A stretch of 64,000 bases of DNA from Thiemannella venezuelensis (GTDB lineage Bacteria; Actinomycetota; Actinomycetes; Streptosporangiales; Streptosporangiaceae): positions 91,916 to 155,915 of the forward strand of contig NZ_JACHJJ010000023.1 of NCBI RefSeq assembly GCF_014203605.1. Reading direction: 5' to 3'. The translations under genes were made by a program, and so were the position numbers. The stretch's first letter is position 1, and each line of letters starts with the position of its first letter. The notes beneath the pieces were generated by a model. That model ran no database searches and was not told the DNA's origin. It saw only the letters and a program-made list of their open reading frames with translations. Shown one piece after another: positions 55,827-64,000 of this stretch.

Positions 55827-57170
55827 TTACCGGGCGTTGCGGACGGTGTACATCACCGGGATCGCCGTGATGCTGATCACCGCTCCGGTGATATAGAGAC
55901 TGATGTAGTTGTGCTCGCCGGACCCCAGGGACAGAAAGAACGGCGTCAGGAAAGGGGCCAGAGTCAGAGGAATCGAGATCGCGACGTTCGTGAGACCGAG
56001 ATTCCTTGCGCTGTTCTCCGTGTCGGTCATGGTGGCGATCGCGTACCCGAGATAGACCCCCGAATAGGCGGCCAGTCCGATGCCGCCCACCAGTGCTCCC
56101 AGGTAGAACGTGGGAAGATCATTGCTGAACGCGGTGATCAGGAGCCCGATCACGCTGCACACCGTGCCGAAAAGCAGGATCGGCCGCCGCCGGCCGAACC
56201 TGTCGGCGAGCCACCCCGCGAGCGGGCTGCCGAGGAGCGCGGGGAGACATGAGGCCGCGTTGCTGTAGGCGATGACCGTGGCGAGCTCCTCAGAACCCAC
56301 TCTCAGATGATCCTCGATGAAATACACCGCATATGTCGTTCCGAGTGCGCCGCCTAGGGAGATCAGGAACAGGGAAAGGAGAAGGCGTGCGAAGTCGGGC
56401 GACTGCCGCGGGTCGAAGCGCATGCCCGCGAGCAGATTGCGCAACCTCCCGCCGGCGGCCGGCGAATCGTCGCCCGTGTCCTCCCGCTCCTGCGGGAGGC
56501 GATCGGGGAAAGCCAGAATGAAGGCGAGGACCGCGATGACCGCCATGGCCACCGGGAGGTTCACTTGAAGGAATGAGCTGTGCGGGACGAAGGCGATGAT
56601 CAGGCTGCCCACCATCACGGCGATGAGGTTGCTCGCGCCGACGAGTCCGCCCAGCAGGCCCTGCTGGTTTTCGGGTACCCGGTCGGAGATGGCAGTCAGC
56701 AGCAAGGAGGCCACGGCCGTGCCGAAGGCCGACATCAGCATCCAGCCGGCGGCCAGCGTGACCAGGTCGTGCGCGATGCCCATGAGGAATCCGCCGAAGA
56801 CCGTGCCGATGAGGCCCAAGACGATCCATGGGCGGCGCATACCGAATCGGCTCCGCGTCCTGTCGCTCAAGGTGCCGAAGACGGGCGCGCTGATCGTCGC
56901 GATCAGCATGCCCATTCCGGAGAGGAGAGCAAAAGAGGTGGTCTTGCCGTCGGAATCGATTTCGGAGACGCGTAGGGCGAGAGTGACGAAGAGCGGTGTG
57001 TTGATCGCGGTCGCTGTGGCGAGCGAAGCCAAGGTGTAGAGACTGATGAACCTCTTGCCTACCGGTGCCATGTCATCCTGCGCGGGTACGGGCTCACTCC
57101 GAGAGGCCTCGAACGTGACGCCGTCCTCTGCGTCTGAATGATCAAGTGGGTTGATTTTGGAATAGTCCAT
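55827..57170 (-). CDS. MFS transporter (12-helix, GPH/SUC-like)
   Basis: The 447-residue transporter has SDRTRSRFGMRRPWIVLG (motif A of the glycoside/sucrose-like group) after helix 2 and ADRFGRRRPILLFG after helix 8, with an unusual acidic N terminus. It is unrelated in detail to the DHA2 proteins at 10.1 and 49.6 kb and more like an uptake carrier. ATG 57170 follows AGGAGG. The aminotransferase remnant and its two-box motif lie directly upstream and may drive it. Confidence 0.88.
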   Translation of the reverse strand: MDYSKINPLDHSDAEDGVTFEASRSEPVPAQDDMAPVGKRFISLYTLASLATATAINTPLFVTLALRVSEIDSDGKTTSFALLSGMGMLIATISAPVFGTLSDRTRSRFGMRRPWIVLGLIGTVFGGFLMGIAHDLVTLAAGWMLMSAFGTAVASLLLTAISDRVPENQQGLLGGLVGASNLIAVMVGSLIIAFVPHSSFLQVNLPVAMAVIAVLAFILAFPDRLPQEREDTGDDSPAAGGRLRNLLAGMRFDPRQSPDFARLLLSLFLISLGGALGTTYAVYFIEDHLRVGSEELATVIAYSNAASCLPALLGSPLAGWLADRFGRRRPILLFGTVCSVIGLLITAFSNDLPTFYLGALVGGIGLAAYSGVYLGYAIATMTDTENSARNLGLTNVAISIPLTLAPFLTPFFLSLGSGEHNYISLYITGAVISITAIPVMYTVRNAR

Positions 57171-57270
57171 CGGACCTCCTGTGGTGGGGATGGGGAGCGG
57201 GGATGATGTAGGCGAGGAAGGGGGGTGCCTCGCCCCCGGCATGGTCCGTAAGCGTTGGTGCAGCAGGCGC

Positions 57271-57648
57271 TTAGATCGCGCCGGCCTGTATTTCGGGAGG
57301 GCGGATCAGGCCGAGGGCGTCGACGAATACCTCGACGGTCTCGGCGGTCTGATCCGCGGAGTGGACGGTGGAGAGAAGGAGCCGGCCCCAGCCCGCCGCG
57401 CAGATGCCGCGTTCCAGCAGTCCGGCAAGGACCAGTTCGCGGCGGGAAGGCCAGCCCGCTGCAGCGGATCCGGCTACCGTCGCGGCCGGGTTGTTGCCTT
57501 CTACGTCGACGAGCCGTGCGCCCTTGCCGGACCCGCGGTGCACAGGATGTGGGAGCATGGAGGCGTGTACTGACGGGGTGTCGCCACTGCTGACGACGTG
57601 ATGAGAGCTCTGGTAAGGAGCCTCGGATCGGCTCCAGAGGGATCGCAA
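57271..57648 (-). pseudogene. Internally deleted class III aminotransferase
   Basis: An open frame joins an aminotransferase N terminus (HPVHRGSGKGARLVDVEGN) to the C-terminal end (GLLERGICAAGWGRLLLSTV, then TAETVEVFVDALGLI). About 300 central residues, including the PLP Lys, are gone, yet the frame stays open. The C-terminal part resembles the aminotransferase at 46001-47299. A two-box motif upstream shows that the ancestral gene belonged to the same regulon. Confidence 0.65.
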
Positions 57649-57766
57649 GGAACTGCCCCTTTGCCGTGATCTTGGGATCGGTCCGGTGTTGGATCGGGTT
57701 CACGGGAGCCGCTGAACTGGATTCGACATGAGCACCTGTCCAGTGCAGGACATCCGATAAGGGTTC

Positions 57767-57812
57767 AATCTCCCTGCGAGAAGCGGCTTGCTAATTGAAG
57801 TACCGCGCCAAT
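57767..57812 (-). promoter_or_regulatory. Two-box motif upstream of the aminotransferase remnant and MFS gene
   Basis: Box 1 TGGCGCGGTACTTCAATT (57795-57812) and box 2 GCAGGGAGATT in register, minus strand. Confidence 0.65.
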
Positions 57813-57949
57813 CGATGGGCTCGCGCTGCCAGGTTTGTCCATGCGGCCGCCCGGGCGTTTCCCTGAGGCCAGGTGGTTAAGTCGGCTGTGGCGCTATCAA
57901 GCAGGTGGGTTCCCGGGGCATGGGAACGGAGATTCAGTAGGTAGGTGGT

Positions 57950-58349
57950 CTTCATGGCCATCCACCGGAAACTGGGTCCCCGTTGATCGTCGAGTCAGTC
58001 AGGTCCGTTGCCTCCAGTGCTATCAACACGGATACCCCCGTACCGGTGAACTGGTGCGGCTCGGCTACCAGGTCAGCGAGGCGACCGTAGGGCGGATCCT
58101 CCGGTGTCGGCGCACCGACCGGAGTCCCGAGAGGCGACACCTCCTGGCGAACGTTCCTGCGCGCTCAAGCACGAGGTTTGCTGGCCGTCGACTCCTTCTG
58201 CGTCGATACGGTCCTCTTGTCGCCCGCGTCGGTCCCGCACGCAGCAGCCACCGGGTCATGACGAGGGGAGCGTGATGCCGCTGGAAGGACGGGTCGAACG
58301 CCGGAAAGTGCTCGGCAGACTGATCGACGAGTACCGCCGAGCCGCGTAG
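57950..58349 (+). pseudogene. IS3-like integrase remnant
   Basis: Pieces of an integrase-core transposase appear in different frames: [20 protein letters not shown], then [19 protein letters not shown] (first catalytic Asp region), then the C-terminal RRKVLGRLIDEYRRAA ending at 58349. The middle of the gene is deleted. The remaining bases to 58791 contain only the thioesterase upstream region. Confidence 0.6.
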
Positions 58350-58791
58350 TCACTTCGCAGGACTTCCAACTCAAGCCTTTGCGATGGATTTTGAAGCGGT
58401 ACAGGGTCTGCGTCGGTTCCCGCCGACGACCGAGAGATCCGAATGGTACGACCCGGCCGCCTCGATCCGGACGAGGACCTCGCCGGGACAGGGCGGTTCA
58501 AGAGCAAGCGTCGCGACCGTGATGGGCCGGGGCTTCCGATAGGAGGGCGACGCGCTGATCTGCTCGAAAACGACTCCCTGGATCGACGCTTCGGAGCGGG
58601 ATTTCCCAAAGCTGGACGATGATCCCTCACCGTGCTCGCTTCCGCCAGCATGTCCGGCTTTGCTGGCACGGATTTGCCGCCATCTGGCAGTCTGGTCCGA
58701 TTCGCAGAGCCATGTCTGCTGTTACCTTCACCGCGAGACGGCGGAGAACCTTCGGAACAGCAGAATCGGAACGCGATGTGAAGGAAGAGAC

Positions 58792-59181
58792 ATGGGATAC
58801 GTCCACCCGTGGCACGTGCGTTATTACGAGGTCGACCAGCAGGGGGTGGTCTTCAACGCCTGGTATCTGGCATGGTTCGACGAGGCCATTTCGGGCTTCT
58901 TTCAGCACAAGGGTTTGCCTGTCCTCGGGTTGCAGGAACAGGGTGTCGATTTCCAGCTCGTCCGAGCCGAGATGAATTGGCGCTCAGGTGTCCGTTTCGG
59001 CGACGACGTGTCGATTCTGGTCGAGCCGGTGCGGATCGGGAACACGAGCTTCGAGGTGTCCTTCACCGTACTGCGGGATGCCGAGGCCGTGTGCGAGGCG
59101 CGCATCGTCTATGTCTCGATCGCCGGGGACGGTTCGGGCAAGTGTCCGGTGCCCGAGATCCTGCGCCGGGTACTGGGTTAG
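58792..59181 (+). CDS. Acyl-CoA thioesterase (hotdog fold)
   Basis: A 129-residue 4-hydroxybenzoyl-CoA-thioesterase/YbgC-like protein: VRYYEVDQQGVVFNAWYLAWFDEA carries the catalytic Asp and the long helix, then VRFGDDVSILVEPVRIG and ARIVYVSI. It would hydrolyse an acyl-CoA intermediate of the island. The start at 58792 (MGYVHPWHVRY) has GGAAGAG. Only a poor match to the two-box motif (TGGCAC near 58670) is present upstream. Confidence 0.88.
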   Translation: MGYVHPWHVRYYEVDQQGVVFNAWYLAWFDEAISGFFQHKGLPVLGLQEQGVDFQLVRAEMNWRSGVRFGDDVSILVEPVRIGNTSFEVSFTVLRDAEAVCEARIVYVSIAGDGSGKCPVPEILRRVLG

Positions 59182-59529
59182 TAGCGGCGATCCTGCCGCG
59201 ATGACCGGTAGGGCCCCTCCCCGGCTGTTCTCCCTCGAATCGCCGGGACACGAAACGGGGGGGGGCAGTGCTCGCCGGCCCACCGTCCTGGGGCGGGCAG
59301 GTCCGTCGCCGTGAGGCAGCCGGGTTGCTCCAGGGCAAGCCGACCAAGCGCTGACGGTGCATGGAGCCGGGTCGTCGGTCCGGCGACGACCTCCCGGAAT
59401 CGGTGATCGATCGCCCCTGAACCCGGCTCACCCCCATCCCCGGGAAACGGCTGAGGCACGGCCTCCCCCGGCATTCGCCCCGGGCCGCTATCGCTTGACC
59501 GCGGCCGGTGACGTTCCCGTCGGATCGTG

Positions 59530-59575
59530 TGGCACGTGGGCTCAATCACGGCCTGGTTTACCGGGTGCAGATTCG
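59530..59575 (+). promoter_or_regulatory. Two-box motif facing the imine-reductase-like gene
   Basis: Box 1 TGGCACGTGGGCTCAATC (59530-59547) and box 2 TGCAGATTCG in register, ~95 bases before the start. The preceding 59182-59529 holds no gene, only a nine-G run near 59257. Confidence 0.7.
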
Positions 59576-59669
59576 CATGAGCAGACGCGGTCGGCTTGAT
59601 GAGTCCATGACCGCTGTCCTCGCTCGTGCACGGCGACTGGTCGAGCACTCGACACGAAAGGACGCGCGG

Positions 59670-60542
59670 ATGTCTGCTCAGTTCGATGTGGCCGTGCTCG
59701 GCTGCGGATACATGGGCTCTGCTCTGGCCAGGACGTTCGCGGGCAGAGGGGCCAACGTCACGGTGTGGAACAGGACTCCGGAGCGCGCACAGGCTCTGAC
59801 AGCCTCGGGATGCTCCGCCGTTGCGGCTGTGCAGGAGGCCGTGAGGCGCGCGCGGATCGTTGTGATCTGTCTTAGCACCTACGAAAGCGTCGAGGTCGTT
59901 CTCGGTGGCGCCGGGACACTGGCCGGCCGCGTCGTCGTCAATGTGACCACGGGCAGCCCGGATCAGGCGCGGCCGATGCGGGACCGGGTCGCCGAGCAGG
60001 GTGGCGGCTACCTCGACGCCGTGATCGTCGGTTATCCGGAACAAGTCGGGCGAGACGATTTCCTGCTCCTGGTCTCCGGCCACGAACCGGAGTGGGAGAC
60101 CGCTCGGCCGGCCCTGGCGCTGCTCGGCGGCATCTCTCGCCACGTATCCGAGTCTCCGGAGGGTGCGAACGTCTTGGAGGCCGCCACGGTCGGCGCCTTC
60201 CACATGACCATCCTCGCCGCGTTCGCCGAGGCCGCCCGCTACGCGAAGTCCCAAGGGATCTCTCCGAAGGAGTTCCTGCCGCTGGCGGTGCGTGTGGCCA
60301 GCGTGTTCGAGTTCCAACAGGAGGAAATAGTCCAGCGGCTCGCCGACGAGGACTTCACCACCGACCAGGCGACCCTCGCAACCTATGAGAAGGCAGCCCG
60401 CACGTTCCAACACGCGCTGTCCTCCTCCGGCACGCGGGCCCCGCTGTTCGACGCGGCTGTGGCCGAGTTCGGGCGCGGTGTCGCGCAGGGCCGAGGCGAG
60501 GACGCGGTCTGGACGCTCGCCGCGGACCGGGGCGGCGCCTGA
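59670..60542 (+). CDS. Imine-reductase-like NAD(P)-dependent oxidoreductase
   Basis: The 290-residue protein belongs to the 6-phosphogluconate/3-hydroxyisobutyrate dehydrogenase superfamily, imine-reductase branch. Rossmann fold: VAVLGCGYMGSALARTF with VWNRTPERA (NADPH preference). The block YLDAVIVGYPEQVGRDDFLLLVSG matches IRED proteins rather than hydroxyacid dehydrogenases, and the long helix GAFHMTILAAFAEAARYA follows. It would reduce or oxidise a cyclic or secondary imine/amine. ATG 59670 follows AAAGGA. Confidence 0.8.
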   Translation: MSAQFDVAVLGCGYMGSALARTFAGRGANVTVWNRTPERAQALTASGCSAVAAVQEAVRRARIVVICLSTYESVEVVLGGAGTLAGRVVVNVTTGSPDQARPMRDRVAEQGGGYLDAVIVGYPEQVGRDDFLLLVSGHEPEWETARPALALLGGISRHVSESPEGANVLEAATVGAFHMTILAAFAEAARYAKSQGISPKEFLPLAVRVASVFEFQQEEIVQRLADEDFTTDQATLATYEKAARTFQHALSSSGTRAPLFDAAVAEFGRGVAQGRGEDAVWTLAADRGGA

Positions 60543-60595
60543 GAAAGTGTTGGGTAATTGACCGGATTCGTTCTGTAGCAGCCGGGTGGTGATCC

Positions 60596-61300
60596 TTGCG
60601 GATCACGGTTTCGCCAGGATCACCGGCATGTGTGCCTGCACCTGCTAAGCCCGCCTACGACACGTCCCCGACCGATGCCCAGTGGGCGGTGATCGCGCCG
60701 TTGCTGCCCGCGCGGGACCCGCGCCGGGGCGGACGCCCGTTGACGTTCCCACGCCGCTTGATCATCGACACGGTGCTGTACGTGCTGGGCACCGGCTGCG
60801 CCTGGCGGCTGGTCCCGCATGACCTGGCGCCGTGGGACGTGGCCTACCGGTGGGTTCGCTCCTGGACGGCCGACGGCACCTGGGATCGCGTCCATGACGC
60901 GCTGCGCGAGAGGGTCCGCGCCGCCGGGGGTCGTGACCCGCAGCCGTCGGCGGCGGTGCTGGGCTTGCAGTCCGTGCGCACCTGCCAGGGTGGCGAGGCG
61001 ATCGGCTACGACGCGGGCAAGCGGGTGCGGGGCTGCAAGCGCCCCCTGCTGGTGGACGCCTGCGGGCTGGTGCTGCGGGCGGTGGTGCATTCGGCCTCGG
61101 TGCAGGACCGGGCTGGCGCCAGGCTGGTCCTGTCCGGGATCCGGGAGGCGTTTCCGCAGGTGGGGCTCGTGTGGGTGGACGGCGGGTACGTCAACGCCGT
61201 CGATTCCGGGTTGGTGGGCTGGGCTGCGGGGACGGAGGGCGTCGAGATCGTCGCGGTGCCGCGCAACGCGGGCGTGAAAGGCTTTCAGGTGCTGCCCCGT
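60596..61300 (+). pseudogene. IS5-family transposase, 3'-truncated
   Basis: The frame (TTG 60596 or GTG 60632) covers the N-terminal two thirds of an IS5 transposase: DAQWAVIAPLLPARDPRRGG, VLYVLGTGCAWRLVPHDL, GKRVRGCKRPLLVDACGL, GLVWVDGGYVN. It stops matching after GVKGFQVLPR, just before the region with the catalytic Glu. Foreign sequence follows directly. Confidence 0.8.
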
Positions 61301-61673
61301 ACTACATTCGTAGGTCCACCGGGAGTGGATCACCGCGCCTTCTGTAGTGGCTAACCAGAGCGCGGGTCTGGTGGAGCCGCCGGAAGTGTGACCAGGCCAG
61401 GATATGCTCGATGGCGTTGGCCGCCGGGATGACAGGATTAGGATGATCTCCGCGCGTTCGGGGACGTCCGCGCTCACCGCCAGCTCGACGAGGAGACGGT
61501 ACGGCCGCCGCGGCGGCGGAGCAGATCCAGCCGCCCTGGTGGAACAGCAGGTTGTCCGGTTCGGCCAGGGCGTCGGCCGCGCCTTGCTCCTGCGCGAGGG
61601 CGGGCACGCCGGAGGCGGTCCCGTAGTTGTGTTCCAGCCGGTCCCATGGGACCTCGTCGATGGCGTCCAGCAC
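61301..61673 (-). pseudogene. HEAT-repeat-like protein, N-terminal remnant
   Basis: The minus strand begins MLDAIDEVPWDRLEHNYGTA then FHQGGWICSAAAAAV, after which the family sequence (LLVELAVSADVPERAEIILIL) is found in another frame. This matches the start of a common actinomycete HEAT-repeat protein of unknown role. It is frameshifted and cut at the IS5 junction. Confidence 0.5.
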
Positions 61674-61679
61674 GGGTGT

Positions 61680-62687
61680 CTACTTCCGGCGCCGGTGTTC
61701 GGCCGCATGCCCGCCGGAGGGTGGACCCTGGACGGGGGCGAGCGCGGTGGCCGCGCGGGCCGCCGCTGCCCTCCCCGCCGCGGAATCGTCCGGGAAGGGC
61801 TCGGGTACCCCGGCCCAGCCGGGCAGTGCCTCGACCGTTCGCATCCAGTCACCCGGGATTCCGGTCCGGGCGGCGAGGACGCCGCCGACGATCGCGCAGG
61901 TGGTGTCGACGTCACCGCCCGCGGTGGCGGTGGTCCAGAAGGCCTGCTCGAAGTCGCCGAGGTGGCGGGCCGCGGCCCACAGGGTGAACGGGACGGTGTC
62001 GTGGGCGGTGACGTTGCGGCCGTTGCCCAGGACGCGGGCAGCCAGGAGCGGATCGTGGACGGTCAGCAGCAGCCGTGCTTCGCCGATCCCGTCGCGGACC
62101 ATGCCCGGCGGGACGTGCTCGGCCACCAGGTCCAGGAACCGGCCCGGCGACAGGTCGGCGTGCGAGGCGGCGATGGCGGCGGCCGCGGCCACCGCCATCG
62201 CGCCGGCGACGGCCTCGGGGTGGGTGTGGGTGACGCGGGCCGACAACTCCGCCTGCCGTACGGCGTGCGCCGGGTCGTCGGCGAACCAGGCGCCGAGCGG
62301 GGCGACGCGCATGGCGGCCCCGTTGCCCCAGGAGCCGTTACCGTCGAACAGCTCTGCGGCCAGGGTGCGCCAGTCGCCGCCTTCGCGGACCAGGCGGAGC
62401 ATGCGGCCGGTGGCGGGGCCGTAGCCGCGGTCGAAGTCGTGGTGGGCGGCGAAGGAGGAGGCGAGCACGTCCTGGTCGATGCGGCCGTGGCCGGCGAGGA
62501 CCTTGTGGATCGAGCAGGCCATCTCGGTGTCGTCGGTCCACTGCCACGGTCCGGGCGGCAGGGTGCGGGAGTCGAGGTAGGGGCGGTTGGCGGGGACGAA
62601 GAACTGGGAACCGAGCGCGTCGCCGAGGGCCAGACCGTACAGGGCGGCGGTCGCGCGACGCAAAGGATCGACGGACATCGCCCCCAT
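61680..62687 (-). CDS. ADP-ribosylglycohydrolase family protein
   Basis: The 335-residue DraG-like enzyme removes ADP-ribose from proteins or small molecules. Its binuclear metal site is visible: ALGDALGSQF, WTDDTEMAC and TAGGDVDTTCAIVGGVLAA. The C terminus is Ala/Pro-rich. Start at 62687, or three codons later at 62678 (MSVDPLRR). It appears intact and unrelated to the catabolic genes. Confidence 0.9.
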   Translation of the reverse strand: MGAMSVDPLRRATAALYGLALGDALGSQFFVPANRPYLDSRTLPPGPWQWTDDTEMACSIHKVLAGHGRIDQDVLASSFAAHHDFDRGYGPATGRMLRLVREGGDWRTLAAELFDGNGSWGNGAAMRVAPLGAWFADDPAHAVRQAELSARVTHTHPEAVAGAMAVAAAAAIAASHADLSPGRFLDLVAEHVPPGMVRDGIGEARLLLTVHDPLLAARVLGNGRNVTAHDTVPFTLWAAARHLGDFEQAFWTTATAGGDVDTTCAIVGGVLAARTGIPGDWMRTVEALPGWAGVPEPFPDDSAAGRAAAARAATALAPVQGPPSGGHAAEHRRRK

Positions 62688-62744
62688 TATGGAACTCGCC
62701 GGAGGGAACGGGGGCTCGATCGGTTGTGTACCGTCCGTTTCCCG

Positions 62745-63308
62745 TGGATCCCGATCGGGGCGTCTCTGCCAGAGGTCTGCTCAACCGGATCCGGCTGGCG
62801 TGACGTCCCCGAACGCTACGGGCCCTGGTCCACGCTGTATTCCCGGTTCAACGCCTGGGCCGAGGCCGGGGTGTTCCAGGGGCTGATGGACGCGCTGATC
62901 GCCGAGGCCGCCTCGCGCGGGCAGGTGGGCTTGGAGCTGGTCAGCGTGGGCTCCACGATCGTGCGGGCGCATCAGGAGTCGGCCGGGCTGGCCGTGGCCG
63001 GAGAGACCCTGGATGCGCTGGAGCAGGCCCTGACCGAGGGAAAGGGGGCTGCGCCGCCGCAGCAGCCGCCGGTGCTGCGGGTGATGTTGCCGCAGGCCGC
63101 ACCCGGCACGGACGGCGTAGACACCTCGTCGGACCACGATCGTGCCGCCACGCGGTGGCGCCGCAACACCGTTGAACGCTTCTTCCAGAAGATCAAGACC
63201 TGGCGCGGTCCGGCGACCCGCTACGGCAAGGCCCCGGAAAGCCACGAGGCCGGGCTCTGCCTTCGAGGTTCGGTCATGTGGCTGAAGCTCCCCACCTCAA
63301 CCACATGA
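62745..63308 (+). pseudogene. IS5-family transposase remnant
   Basis: The readable parts are GWRDVPERYGPWSTLYSRFN, QVGLELVSVGSTIVRAHQE (first Asp altered to Gly), and RRNTVERFFQKIKTWRGPAT near the end. Central parts are replaced by non-matching sequence and no start is present. Confidence 0.7.
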
Positions 63309-63386
63309 TCCGAACTCCGAACAGCTCCTAGGAGTGTCCTGAAGATCTTGGTGGGTGGGTCGGCATGCGCCGGCTCACCCTCTTCG

Positions 63387-64000
63387 TCATGGGGCGATGG
63401 GGACGAGAACCCAGATGTTGTCGGTGTGAGTGAGTCCCAGGTTGACGAGGCGGCGGAGGTTGAGAGCGGCGACGCGGTGATGGAGCCAGTGGTCGTTGGC
63501 CTGGGTGCCTCGGTAGGGCAGGCGGCGGTTGCCGCGGGCCACGAGCCAGGCCACGGCGCGTTCGGCCATGGGCCGCCAGCGCCGGTAGTCGTCCTGCCAG
63601 GCGGGGTCGGTGGCGGCCTGGTGGCGGGCGGCGGCCTGCAGATCGTGGTGCGGGCGAATGGTGAGGATGCGGCCGGTTTTGGCGGTTGTGCAGCGATCAC
63701 GCAGGGGGCAGGCGGCGCACAGGCCGGTGAAGGTGGCGCGGCGCTGTTGGTAGCGGCCTGCGGGCGCGGCGAGCGCGACGGTGTGCCCGGCGGGACAGCA
63801 GACCGTGCCGGCGGCGGTGTCGATTCCGAAGTCGTCCAGCGTGAACCCACCGGGGACGGCGGGTTTGAGCGCGGGCGGGTTGATCAGCAGCCGGTGCCCG
63901 GCCTCCGTCAGGCAGGCGCGCAATCCGGCTGCGGCGTAGGCGGCATCGGCCAGGATCTGCAGTGGCCCGGGTTCGGCGGCGAGCAGGGCGGGGGCGATGG
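63387..64000 (-). CDS. IS1182-family transposase, C-terminal part (runs off the window)
   Basis: The frame is open to the right edge. It shows the IS1182 C-terminal cysteine cluster (CCPAGHTV, CAACPLRDRCTTAKTGR) and the region WRPMAERAVAWLVARGNRRL followed by RVAALNLRRLVNLGL, ending at 63387. The N-terminal half lies beyond the window. Confidence 0.85.
   Translation of the reverse strand, partial: IAPALLAAEPGPLQILADAAYAAAGLRACLTEAGHRLLINPPALKPAVPGGFTLDDFGIDTAAGTVCCPAGHTVALAAPAGRYQQRRATFTGLCAACPLRDRCTTAKTGRILTIRPHHDLQAAARHQAATDPAWQDDYRRWRPMAERAVAWLVARGNRRLPYRGTQANDHWLHHRVAALNLRRLVNLGLTHTDNIWVLVPIAP

Noticed and set aside
58668..58720. A further two-box motif upstream of the thioesterase
   Set aside because: TGGCAC and a CCGATTCG-like sequence are present, but the TCAAT half is absent and the spacing differs.

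Overview
The window is high-GC actinomycete DNA. The gene families (GpgS, a mycofactocin cassette, NDMA-dependent alcohol dehydrogenase, many TetR/AraC regulators, IS families common in Streptosporangiales) point to a filamentous actinomycete, possibly of the Streptosporangium/Nonomuraea/Actinomadura type. That placement is inferred from family content alone.

Layout. 1-2.4 kb: housekeeping-type genes (gpgS, acyl-CoA dehydrogenase). 2.5-9.1 kb: an insertion-sequence graveyard, where an IS630 remnant abuts an IS3 element whose orfB is split by a 3,091-bp ISL3-family transposon carrying an aldo/keto reductase and an HxlR regulator; an ISAs1 element follows. 9.1-13.7 kb: a TetR-MFS operon and a P450 homologue that has lost its heme cysteine; both carry the same 17-bp operator. 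14.2-19.5 kb: a mycofactocin-type SDR, a CHASE-GGDEF diguanylate cyclase, and a divergent TetR/AraC pair. 19.9-25.0 kb: a mycofactocin cluster on the minus strand in the order mftA, mftBC (a fusion), mftD, mftE, mftF. 25-63 kb: a large catabolic-looking accessory island with SDR, cupin, flavin amine oxidase, FAD monooxygenases, two luciferase-like monooxygenases, flavin reductase, NDMA-dependent alcohol dehydrogenase, aldehyde dehydrogenase, acyl-CoA synthetase, class III aminotransferase, an MftG-type GMC oxidoreductase, two MFS transporters, an alpha/beta hydrolase, a Baeyer-Villiger monooxygenase, a thioesterase and an imine-reductase-like enzyme, with IS elements and gene remnants between them.

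How it fits together. A two-box DNA motif (box 1 TGGCRC-N6-TCAAT, box 2 resembling CCAGAGTCGG about 17 bp further on) lies upstream of nearly every transcription unit of the island and of mftA. There are 13 sites, 12 of them independent, and each is oriented toward the gene it precedes. It therefore looks like one regulon that co-expresses mycofactocin biosynthesis, mycofactocin-dependent dehydrogenases, monooxygenases and transporters. The enzyme set fits oxidative breakdown of an alicyclic and probably nitrogen-containing substrate: monooxygenation, alcohol and aldehyde oxidation with mycofactocin as electron carrier, ring expansion and hydrolysis, CoA activation, and transamination or imine handling. 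The substrate is not identifiable from sequence.

Most unusual points: (i) a 271-bp perfect duplication of the mftA promoter and leader codons has been placed in front of an SDR, so that the dehydrogenase carries the MftA leader peptide at its N terminus; (ii) MftB and MftC are one polypeptide; (iii) the shared two-box motif; (iv) the passenger-carrying ISL3 transposon with an exact 8-bp target duplication inside an IS3 element.
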